From Thiomonas sp. (GTDB lineage: Bacteria > Pseudomonadota > Gammaproteobacteria > Burkholderiales > Burkholderiaceae): DNA of 22,562 bases. Below, piece by piece: positions 1 through 6,981 of this stretch. Both the position numbers and the translations under genes were made by a program. The stretch spans positions 1 through 22,562 of the forward strand of contig DAIAZB010000599.1 in NCBI GenBank assembly GCA_027443745.1, written 5' to 3'. The notes below the pieces were generated by a model. That model was given only the letters and a program-made list of their open reading frames with translations. It made no database searches and was not told the origin of the DNA. How positions within the stretch are numbered: position 1 is the stretch's first letter; the number at the start of each line of letters is the position of its first letter.

Positions 1-486
1 GCGCTGCGTTCGGCGCTGCGCGAAGACCCGGACTCCATCCTGGTGGGCGAGATGCGCGACCTGGAAACCATTCGCCTGGCCCTCACCGCCTCCGAGACCG
101 GGCATCTGGTGTTCGGCACGCTGCACACCTCGTCGGCGCCGAAAACCATCGACCGCATCATCGACGTCTTCCCCTCGGCGGAGAAAGACATGGTGCGGGC
201 CATGCTGTCGGAGGCGTTGGTGGCGGTCATCTCGCAGACCCTGTGCAAGGTCAAGGACGGCGCCGGCCGGGTGGCAGCGCACGAAATCATGCTGGGCACC
301 CCGGCCATTCGCAACCTGATCCGCGAGAACAAGGTGGCGCAGATGTACTCCATGATCCAGACCAGCCAGGCCCACGGCATGCAGACCCTGGACCAATGCC
401 TCACCGATCTGGTGCGCCGCAATGCCATCTCCGCCAGCGAGGCGCGCTCCAAGGCCAAAATACCCGAGAATTTCCCGGGTGCCTGA
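1..486 (+). CDS. pilT: Type IV pilus retraction ATPase PilT (C-terminal part)
   Basis: This is the 3' end of pilT; the reading frame is open to the left edge, so the N-terminal domain and Walker A lie outside the window. What remains covers the Walker B region (ILVGEMRDLETI), the His box (GTLHTSSA) and the PilT-type tail with AIRNLIRE and the final AKIPENFPG. PilT is a cytoplasmic hexameric secretion-type ATPase that drives pilus disassembly and retraction for twitching motility. The AIRNLIRE motif is typical of true PilT and separates it from PilU. pilU lies about 0.8 kb downstream on the same strand, with a broken cyclic-nucleotide-binding gene between them. The identification rests on motif recognition and gene order. 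Confidence 0.96.
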   Translation, partial: ALRSALREDPDSILVGEMRDLETIRLALTASETGHLVFGTLHTSSAPKTIDRIIDVFPSAEKDMVRAMLSEALVAVISQTLCKVKDGAGRVAAHEIMLGTPAIRNLIRENKVAQMYSMIQTSQAHGMQTLDQCLTDLVRRNAISASEARSKAKIPENFPGA

Positions 487-576
487 CCCCATGCCTGCCG
501 TACAGATCTTCCTGCGTCTCCGACAACACCCGAGTGGCTCCATCAACCCCGAACTGCTCGTTTGCAATCAACCATC

Positions 577-1206
577 ATGAAAAAAGTCTTCGAGATGCTG
601 CGCCGGGGAAAACCCGCAGCGGAAAACAGGGATGAGAGCCCGGAATCCCAGTTTTTCACCACCGGATTCCAGGACGTTGACGACGCCACGGTGCCCATCG
701 TCCATTGGGCGGAGCGGGCCAAGTCCATTGGCGCGCGCAAACTTGCAAGGCCGGTGCCGGCCAAACGCCTGAAGGAATTGTGGAGCCGCGATCGCTTCAT
801 GGCGGGGCTGTCGCCCGACGACCTGGAGAAATGCGCAAGGCATTTCGAGTTCTACGCCGCCGATGCGAACAAGGACCTTATCGCTCAGAATGAATACGGC
901 GGCTTCATGCTGGTGGTGCTGCACGGCGTGGTGGCCGTCGACCGGCAGCAGCCCTAGGGTGAGCGCCTGCGACTCAAGGAAGTGCGCGCCGGCAACGTAC
1001 TGGGCGAGATGTCGCTGCTCGACGCCGGGCCACGCTGGTCCTATTGCACCTCGCTCAACCCCTGCGAGATTGCCGTGCTCGAAGCCGGGGCGCTTGATAG
1101 CATGATCGAGCAAGATCCGGGTTCCGCCGCGCGCCTCATCGGCTCGCTGGCACGCCGCCTTTCATTGCGCCTGCGCAAGCTCGGCGCTCCGGCGCAACCA
1201 GCATGA
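577..1206 (+). pseudogene. Cyclic-nucleotide-binding-domain protein interrupted by an in-frame TAG
   Basis: A single frame runs from ATG 577 to the stop at 1204-1206, except for a TAG at 955-957. Before the stop it encodes about 126 residues starting MKKVFEMLRRGK; after it the same frame continues for 82 codons. The two parts together look like one Crp-type cyclic-nucleotide-binding (cNMP) domain. The phosphate-binding cassette (GEMSLLDAGPR, with its Glu and Arg) lies only in the part after the stop. No frameshift is needed, and one C-to-T change (CAG to TAG) would explain the break. No DNA-binding domain is visible, so the ancestor was probably a stand-alone sensor working with the neighbouring pilus ATPases. 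A short product, readthrough or a sequencing error are the alternatives. A GTG at 982 could restart translation but would give only a fragment of the domain. Confidence 0.8.
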
Positions 1207-1261
1207 AACCCGGCGCGCGATGGGTACCGTCCCAATCCACACCTGACCACGGAGACGCCTG

Positions 1262-2395
1262 ATGGAACGCGACCAAGCCTCCAAATTCGTCCACGACCTG
1301 CTGCGCCTGATGGTCAGCCGCGGCGGCTCCGACCTGTTCCTCACGGCCGACTTCCCCCCCGCCATCAAGGTGGACGGGCAAGTCAGCAAGATGTCGGCGC
1401 AACCGCTCACCGCCCAGCACACCCAGGCGCTGGCGCGCGCCATCATGAACGATCGGCAGTCCTCGGATTTCGAGAAAAACAAGGAGTGCAACTTCGCCAT
1501 CGCCCCATCGGGTATCGGGCGCTTTCGCTGCAACGCCTTCATGCAGCAGGGCAATATCGGCCTGGTGCTGCGGCTCATTCCGCAAACCGTGCCGACCATC
1601 GACACCTTGGGCCTGCCCAAGGTGATGGAAGACCTGGCGATGGCCAAGCGCGGGCTGATCATCTTCGTCGGCGCCACCGGAAGCGGCAAGAGCACGTCGC
1701 TGGCCGCCATGCTCGACTGGCGCAACGAGTATTCCTACGGCCATATCGTCACGGTTGAGGATCCGATCGAGTTTGTCCACGCGCACAAGAACTGCATCAT
1801 CACGCAACGCGAAGTCGGCATCGACACCGACAGTTGGGAAGCTGCGCTGAAGAACAGCATGCGCCAGGCACCTGACGTCATCCTGATGGGTGAAATCCGT
1901 GATCGGGAAACCATGGACCATGCTGTAGCTTTTGCCGAAACCGGGCACCTGGTGCTGGCCACGCTGCACGCCAACAACGCCAATCAGGCGCTCGACCGTA
2001 TCGTCAACTTCTTTCCCGAGGAACGTCGCAGCCAGTTGCTCATGGACTTGTCGCTCAACCTCAAAGCGCTGATCTCGCAACGCCTGCTGCCCAGGCAGGA
2101 TGGGCGCGGGCGGGTTGCGGCGGTGGAGATCATGATCAATTCGCCGCTCATCGCCGACCACATCTTCAAGGGCGAGGTGGGTGAGATCAAGGACGTGATG
2201 AAGCGCTCGCGCGAGCTCGGCATGCAGACTTTCGACCAGGCCCTGTTCGACCTGTTCGAGGCCAACCAGATCAGCTACGAAGACGCCCTGCGCAACGCCG
2301 ATTCGGTCAACGACCTGCGCCTGCGCATCAAGCTCGACGGCAAGCGCGGCCAGCAAGATCCATCCAGCGGCACGGAACATCTGGCCATCGTTTGA
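1262..2395 (+). CDS. pilU: Type IV pilus ATPase PilU
   Basis: This 377-residue protein is a full-length PilT/PilU-family ATPase. Walker A (GATGSGKST) is at about residues 137-145, the Asp box (VEDPIE) at 165-170, the Walker B region (ILMGEIRDRET) at 207-216 and the His box (TLHANNA) at 234-240. The PilT-specific AIRNLIRE motif is absent. The tail after the conserved QTFDQALFDL block extends past residue 340, as in PilU. PilU is a PilT-dependent accessory retraction motor in the cytoplasm beneath the pilus. The ATG at 1262 is preceded by GGAG at 1251-1254. It sits 55 bp after the broken cNMP-domain gene and probably shares a transcript with pilT. Confidence 0.95.
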   Translation: MERDQASKFVHDLLRLMVSRGGSDLFLTADFPPAIKVDGQVSKMSAQPLTAQHTQALARAIMNDRQSSDFEKNKECNFAIAPSGIGRFRCNAFMQQGNIGLVLRLIPQTVPTIDTLGLPKVMEDLAMAKRGLIIFVGATGSGKSTSLAAMLDWRNEYSYGHIVTVEDPIEFVHAHKNCIITQREVGIDTDSWEAALKNSMRQAPDVILMGEIRDRETMDHAVAFAETGHLVLATLHANNANQALDRIVNFFPEERRSQLLMDLSLNLKALISQRLLPRQDGRGRVAAVEIMINSPLIADHIFKGEVGEIKDVMKRSRELGMQTFDQALFDLFEANQISYEDALRNADSVNDLRLRIKLDGKRGQQDPSSGTEHLAIV

Positions 2396-2520
2396 AGCCT
2401 TTCCCCATGGCCTGCAAGGATCCTTGCTACGGCCTGCTGCCGACTCAGTTCACGCCGGCTGAAATCCTGTTTCCCCAAGTCATCCCCTTTCCTGGCTTAT
2501 TCACCTGATTCGAGGTCTTC

Positions 2521-3651
2521 ATGAAATTCTTCTGGGCACTGCTGCTGTCTCTGGGTTTGTCCGTTTCAGCGCTGGCTGCCGACCCCGGTGTGACGGAATC
2601 ACAAATTCTCATCGGCCAATCGGCCCCTTTCACCGGCCCGGCAGCCCAACTCGGCATCCGCCTGCGGCTGGGTATCGAGGCGTATCTGAAGGCCATCAAC
2701 GCCGAAGGCGGGGTGAACGGGCGCACCATCAAGCTCGTCAGCCTGGATGACGGCTACGAGCCTGCGCGCACCGTGGCCAACACCAAAGAGTTCATCAACG
2801 GCGACCAGGTCTTCGCCCTGCTCGGCTATGTCGGCACGCCCACCACGCTGGCGGCCAAACCGCTCATCGACGAGGCGAAAATTCCGCTCGTCGGCCCCTT
2901 CACGGGCGCCATGGCCTTGCGCGAGCCGGTGGATCGCTACATCTTCAACATCCGCGCCAGTTACAACGATGAAACCCGCCGGATGGTCGATAACTTTCTC
3001 TTCCTCGGGCTGAAGAAAGTCGCGGTGTTCTACCAGGATGACGCCTTCGGCAAGGCCGGCTTGTCCGGCGTGGTCAAGGCCCTGGCAGCGCATGGCCTCA
3101 AGCCGGTGGCGACCGGCACGGTGAAACGCAACACCGTCGACGTGTCCGCGGCGCTGCAGTCCATCCTGGCGGCCAAGCCCGATCTGGTCGTCGAGGTCGG
3201 CACCTATACCGAAGCCGCTGCCTTCATCAAGGCCGCGCGTGCCAAGGGCTATGCGGGACAGTTCGCCAACGTCAGCTTCGTGGGCTCGGAAGCCCTGGCC
3301 AAGGCGCTCGGCCCGGAGGGGAACGGCATCATGATCACGCAAGTCGTACCCTTCCCCTATTCCGGTGCCTCTGCCATCGTGCGCGAGTATCAGGAGCGCA
3401 TGGCAGCCAGCGGCCACAAGGACGACTACGACTTCACCAGCCTGGAGGGCTATATCGATGCCAAGGTCCTGGTTCAAGGGTTGCGCAAGGCGGGCAAGAC
3501 GCCCACGCGCACGGGCCTGATCGACGCGCTCAACACGATGAGCGCCGATGACCTGGGCGGCTTCATGGTGCGCTTCTCACCCACCAACCATGCCGGATCG
3601 AGCTATGTGAGCGTCACCAGCATCACCAAAGACGGGAAGTTCCGGCATTGA
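2521..3651 (+). CDS. Branched-chain amino-acid-type ABC transporter substrate-binding protein (orphan)
   Basis: The 376-residue product begins with a clear signal peptide (MKFFWALLLSLGLSVSALAA), so it should be periplasmic. The mature part is a type I periplasmic-binding-protein fold of the LivJ/Peripla_BP_6 family. It has the early ILIGQSAPFTGPAAQLG segment, the NAEGGVNGR block, LLGYVGTPTTLAA in the first lobe and VAVFYQDDAFGKAG at the start of the second. GAGG lies 5 bp before the ATG. No permease or ATPase gene of a Liv-type transporter is next to it, so it is an orphan here. It may supply a transporter encoded elsewhere or act as a sensor. The ligand cannot be read from sequence. Confidence 0.88.
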   Translation: MKFFWALLLSLGLSVSALAADPGVTESQILIGQSAPFTGPAAQLGIRLRLGIEAYLKAINAEGGVNGRTIKLVSLDDGYEPARTVANTKEFINGDQVFALLGYVGTPTTLAAKPLIDEAKIPLVGPFTGAMALREPVDRYIFNIRASYNDETRRMVDNFLFLGLKKVAVFYQDDAFGKAGLSGVVKALAAHGLKPVATGTVKRNTVDVSAALQSILAAKPDLVVEVGTYTEAAAFIKAARAKGYAGQFANVSFVGSEALAKALGPEGNGIMITQVVPFPYSGASAIVREYQERMAASGHKDDYDFTSLEGYIDAKVLVQGLRKAGKTPTRTGLIDALNTMSADDLGGFMVRFSPTNHAGSSYVSVTSITKDGKFRH

Positions 3652-3682
3652 GTCAGGCAGGTTCCGGCTCGCGTCTCACGTC

Positions 3683-4225
3683 ATGCAGACCCCGCTCACC
3701 TACATCAAAACTGCTGCCGGCCAGGAGGAAATCCGCAGTCGCAGCGATCATCTCACGCGACCCATGCGCAACCTGTTGCTGTGCGTCGACGGCAAACGCA
3801 GTGCAACGGACTTGGAAGCGCTGGTGCGCGCCAGTGGCGCCCCCGGCGATAGCCTGGAGCAGCTGCTGCAGCTTGGGTTGATCGTCGCCGTGACCCCGCC
3901 TCGCCCTGCCTCGCCAGCAGTGTCGGGAACTGTTGACGCTGACGCCGACTTGGAACGCGATCGGACCGGACCCGACACGCTGGAGCCATTCGATGCGACC
4001 TTCGATGCAGCATCGGCGCCGAGTGGGGACTACGCCGAGCTTTATGGCCGCATGAATGCGCTGGTGAGCGAGCACCTCGGTCTGCTCAAGGCTTATGGAC
4101 TGCAGCTCAAGATCGAGCAATGCAACTCGGTCGAGCAGTTGCGCAGCCTGATCCCCGAACTGGAAGCAGCCTTGGACAGGGCGGTCGGGCGCGAGCGCGC
4201 CCGGGACTATCTCGCCGGGCTGTAG
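3683..4225 (+). CDS. Conserved-looking protein of unknown function, 180 aa
   Basis: The gene starts 31 bp after the binding-protein gene and probably shares its transcript. I do not recognise a named family. The N-terminal 75 residues (YIKTAAGQEEIRSR, then LLLCVDGKRS and LEQLLQLGLI) look like a small helical or winged-helix-like domain. An acidic, proline-rich linker spans about residues 75-115. The C-terminal part (about 115-180) is helical, with spaced leucines (LVSEHLGLLKAYGLQLKIEQ) that could form a short coiled coil. There is no signal peptide or membrane segment, so it should be cytoplasmic. No clear Shine-Dalgarno precedes ATG 3683. Codon use matches the neighbours and the frame ends just before a convergent gene, which supports it as real. 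Confidence 0.75.
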   Translation: MQTPLTYIKTAAGQEEIRSRSDHLTRPMRNLLLCVDGKRSATDLEALVRASGAPGDSLEQLLQLGLIVAVTPPRPASPAVSGTVDADADLERDRTGPDTLEPFDATFDAASAPSGDYAELYGRMNALVSEHLGLLKAYGLQLKIEQCNSVEQLRSLIPELEAALDRAVGRERARDYLAGL

Positions 4226-4257
4226 CGCCGCCGATCCGGAGCGTGTGTTGCGGCTGA

Positions 4258-5490
4258 TCAGCGCCCGCCGAAAAACCAGGTGCACACCAGAATGGAAGCG
4301 ATGATGCCGGCCAGGTCTGCAGCCAGTGCGCAGCCCACGGTGTGGCGGACGCGTTTGATGCCGACCGCACCGAAGTACACCGCCACCACATAGAACGTGG
4401 TTTCGGTGCTGCCCTGCATGGTCGCGGCGGTGAGCGCCGGAAAGCTGTCGACGCCGTAGTGCTGCATGGTCTCGATCAGCATGGCGCGGGCAGCGCTGCC
4501 GGAGAAGGGTTTGACCAGCGCGGTGGGCAGTGCGGCTACGAAATCGGTGTTCATGCCGAGGCCATGCACGACCCAGCGAAGACCCTCCAGGACATAGCCC
4601 AATGCGCCTGATGCGCGCAACACGCCGACCGCGCACAGCATCGCCACCAGATAGGGCAATAGATCACGCGCCACGCCGAAGCCGTCTTTCGCGCCGTCGA
4701 TGAAGGCCTCGTACACCGGCACACGCTTGATCGCGCCTGCAAGCAAGAACACCACGATCACGCCGAACAGCGCGAGATTGCCCACCAGGGACGAGAGACT
4801 GGCCAGCGCCGCCGCGCTCAAGCTCGCCAGCCCGGCCAGCAGCGCCCCCAGCAACAGTGCGCCGCTGCCGAGATAGGCCAGCGCCACAGGATCCCAGAGC
4901 TTGAGCCGCTGCATCCACGCCACGCTGAGCAGGCCCACCAGAGTGGACGCGCTGGTGGCGATGAGGATGGGCAGGAACACCAGCGTCGGATCCGGCGCGC
5001 CCTGCTGCGCGCGATACATGAAGATGCTCACCGGCAGCAGCGTCAGCGACGAGGCGTTGAGCACCAGGAACAGGATCTGCGCGTTGCTGGCGGTGTCGCT
5101 GCTGGGATTGAGCGTCTGCAATTCGCGCATGGCACGCAGGCCGATGGGCGTGGCGGCGTTGTCCAGCCCCAGCACATTGGCGGCAAAGTTCAGGGTGATG
5201 AGACCGATGGCGGGATGGCCCTCGGGCACATCGGGCATCAGACGCTTGAAGAGCGGCCCCAGCGCCCGCCCCAGCAGTTCCACCAGGCCCGCGCGCTCGG
5301 CAATGCGCAGCAAGCCCAGCCACAGCGTGAGCGTGCCGAACAGCAACACCATGACCTCGACCGACAGCTTGGCCATGGCGAACAAGCTGTCGGTGATCGC
5401 GGCGAATACCGCGGCGTCCCCCAGCGACCAGCGTGCCAGCGCAGCGACTGCGGCCGTGAGAAAAAATCCGAGCCAGAGGCGATTCAGCAT
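4258..5490 (-). CDS. SpmA-SpmB fusion, nucleoside-recognition (Gate) domain membrane protein
   Basis: This 410-residue, very hydrophobic protein joins two halves. The N-terminal half resembles spore maturation protein A: an early LTLWLGLLRIAE segment, then HPAIGLITLNFAANVLGLDNAATPIG and RELQTLNPSSDTASNAQ. The C-terminal half resembles SpmB: PVYEAFIDGAKDGF, PYLVAMLCAVGVLRASGAL, and PTALVKPFSGSAARAM followed by STETTFYV. In Bacillus these are two adjacent genes needed for spore core dehydration. In non-sporulating proteobacteria the fused form occurs and its substrate is unknown, so a transport role is an inference. It sits in the inner membrane with many predicted helices. No strong Shine-Dalgarno precedes the ATG at 5490. 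It is convergent with the gene ending at 4225 and divergent from the hydrolase at 5665. Confidence 0.88.
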   Translation of the reverse strand: MLNRLWLGFFLTAAVAALARWSLGDAAVFAAITDSLFAMAKLSVEVMVLLFGTLTLWLGLLRIAERAGLVELLGRALGPLFKRLMPDVPEGHPAIGLITLNFAANVLGLDNAATPIGLRAMRELQTLNPSSDTASNAQILFLVLNASSLTLLPVSIFMYRAQQGAPDPTLVFLPILIATSASTLVGLLSVAWMQRLKLWDPVALAYLGSGALLLGALLAGLASLSAAALASLSSLVGNLALFGVIVVFLLAGAIKRVPVYEAFIDGAKDGFGVARDLLPYLVAMLCAVGVLRASGALGYVLEGLRWVVHGLGMNTDFVAALPTALVKPFSGSAARAMLIETMQHYGVDSFPALTAATMQGSTETTFYVVAVYFGAVGIKRVRHTVGCALAADLAGIIASILVCTWFFGGR

Positions 5491-5664
5491 GGGCAGTGGG
5501 GCGGCCGATCAGGAGCCCGGATCGGCGGCGATGTTGGATGGTCGAACAGGTGGCGAGATGGTGCGGATGGTAGAGGCTCGGCTCCCCGGCGTCATTGCCG
5601 CGACAATGCAGGGACGAGGCAGTTGCGCTCGCTGGCCCAGCGCCTGCCAACCCTTGCATGAACC

Positions 5665-6510
5665 ATGGCCGATTCCCCGTTCGCGATGGAGTTCATCACC
5701 CTGCATGCGCTGCCGGAGTCACCACGCATCGAATGGCGCCGGCTTCGCACCCGGCGCGCTGGCGACCGGACCGAGGCACCTTGCATGGTCTTTCTGCACG
5801 AAGGGCTGGGCTCGGTGGCGGCATGGCGCGACTTTCCCGATCAGCTCTGCGCCGCCTGTGGCCTGGACGGCCTGGTGTATTCGCGTCCCGGCTATGGCCA
5901 GTCCACCCCACGCGCGCCTGGAGAGCAGTGGGATGCGCGCTATCTCCACCGGCAGGCGCTCGAGGTCTTGCCTGCGCTGCTCGCGGCCCTTGGCATCCAC
6001 CAGCCCTGGCTGTTCGGTCACAGCGACGGTGCCACCATCGCCCTGCTCCACGCAGCAGCTTTCCCCGAGGCCGTGGCCGGCTGCGTGGCGCTGGCGCCGC
6101 ATGTATTCGTCGAGCAGAAGGCCTTGCAGGGCATTCGGCGAGCCCGTCAGGCCTATGAAGCTGGCCCGCTGCGTGAGCGCCTCGGGCGTGTGCAAAGCAA
6201 CACTGATTCCGCCTTCTACGGTTGGTGTGACGCCTGGCTGGACCCCGGTTTCCGTCACTGGACGATCGAGGCCGAGCTTGCCACCTTGCGCTGCCCGCTG
6301 CTCGTCGTGCAAGGGGAGGACGACGCTTACGGCACGATGGAGCAGGTCGGGCGCATCACCCGAATCCTGCCCCATGCGCGCAGCCTGATGCTGGAGAAGT
6401 GTGGCCACATCCCCCAGCGCGACGCGCCGGGGGATGTCATCCGAGCCGTCATGAACTGCATCCATTCGCAGGCCGGACGCTCGCTGCCGACCACCCGCTC
6501 GCAGGGTTGA
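5665..6510 (+). CDS. Alpha/beta-fold hydrolase
   Basis: The 281-residue product has the full catalytic set of an alpha/beta hydrolase. The oxyanion-loop motif HEGLGS is at 45-50, the nucleophile elbow GHSDGA puts the serine at about 120, the acid is in QGEDDAYG at about 219-220, and the histidine is in KCGHIPQRD at about 248. HEGLGS in place of the usual HG.. is a feature of one hydrolase subfamily. The substrate is unknown: ester, lactone or ring-cleavage product are all possible. There is no signal peptide, so it is likely cytoplasmic. A second in-frame ATG at 5686 (MEFITLHAL) could be the true start, since neither start has a convincing Shine-Dalgarno. The basic tail after residue 270 looks poorly conserved. 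Confidence 0.88.
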   Translation: MADSPFAMEFITLHALPESPRIEWRRLRTRRAGDRTEAPCMVFLHEGLGSVAAWRDFPDQLCAACGLDGLVYSRPGYGQSTPRAPGEQWDARYLHRQALEVLPALLAALGIHQPWLFGHSDGATIALLHAAAFPEAVAGCVALAPHVFVEQKALQGIRRARQAYEAGPLRERLGRVQSNTDSAFYGWCDAWLDPGFRHWTIEAELATLRCPLLVVQGEDDAYGTMEQVGRITRILPHARSLMLEKCGHIPQRDAPGDVIRAVMNCIHSQAGRSLPTTRSQG

Positions 6511-6604
6511 ACGCCGCCACCCTGGCAGGCTCCGCGCAACTGCGGCATAGTTGGTGGCACACGTCTGCCGCATGGTGCTGCACGGCGGATCTACCGATGA
6601 CAAC

Positions 6605-6610
6605 GGAGGT
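6605..6610 (+). promoter_or_regulatory. Ribosome binding site fixing the DUF427 gene start
   Basis: GGAGGT lies 4 bp before ATG 6615. It overlaps the codons following an alternative ATG at 6597, so it favours the inner start. Confidence 0.7.
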
Positions 6611-6614
6611 CACG

Positions 6615-6899
6615 ATGCAAGCTGTCTGGAACGGTGTCGTCATCGCTGCAAGCGACGACACGGTGGTGGTCGAAGGCAACCACTATTTCCCGCGCGAGTC
6701 GGTCAAGCCCGGCCTGCTCGAACCCAGCAACACCCACAGCGTCTGCCCGTGGAAGGGCACCGCCAGCTACTACACCCTGGTGGCGGGCGGCCAGCGCAAC
6801 ACCGACGCGGTGTGGTTCTACCCCGAGCCCAAGCCGGCGGCGAAGGCGATCACCGGGCGTGTGGCGTTCTGGAAAGGCGTGGTCGTCCAGCCCGGCTAG
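6615..6899 (+). CDS. DUF427 family protein, 94 aa
   Basis: The 94-residue product begins MQAVWNGVVIAASDDTVVVE and carries the hallmarks of DUF427: the early W-N-G strand, NHYFP at about 23-27, CPWKG at 44-48, an AVWFYPEP strand, and a final block with I, G and VAFWKG. The family is a small all-beta cytoplasmic protein of unknown biochemical function. The start at 6615 was chosen because GGAGGT lies just upstream and because family members usually begin right before the W-N-G strand; an in-frame ATG at 6597 would add six residues. It follows the hydrolase gene by about 100 bp on the same strand and converges with the helicase gene. Confidence 0.9.
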   Translation: MQAVWNGVVIAASDDTVVVEGNHYFPRESVKPGLLEPSNTHSVCPWKGTASYYTLVAGGQRNTDAVWFYPEPKPAAKAITGRVAFWKGVVVQPG

Positions 6900-6981
6900 G
6901 ACTCACGCGAGCAAACAGCCCGCGCATGCCCTCCTGGCTGCACCGGGGAGCGTCGTGGTGAAGTCCCGACAGAGGCCGCTT

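Noticed and set aside
2414..2427. 14-bp palindrome GCAAGGATCCTTGC after pilU
   Set aside because: It is short, has no loop or T-run, and has no position relative to a promoter that suggests a function.
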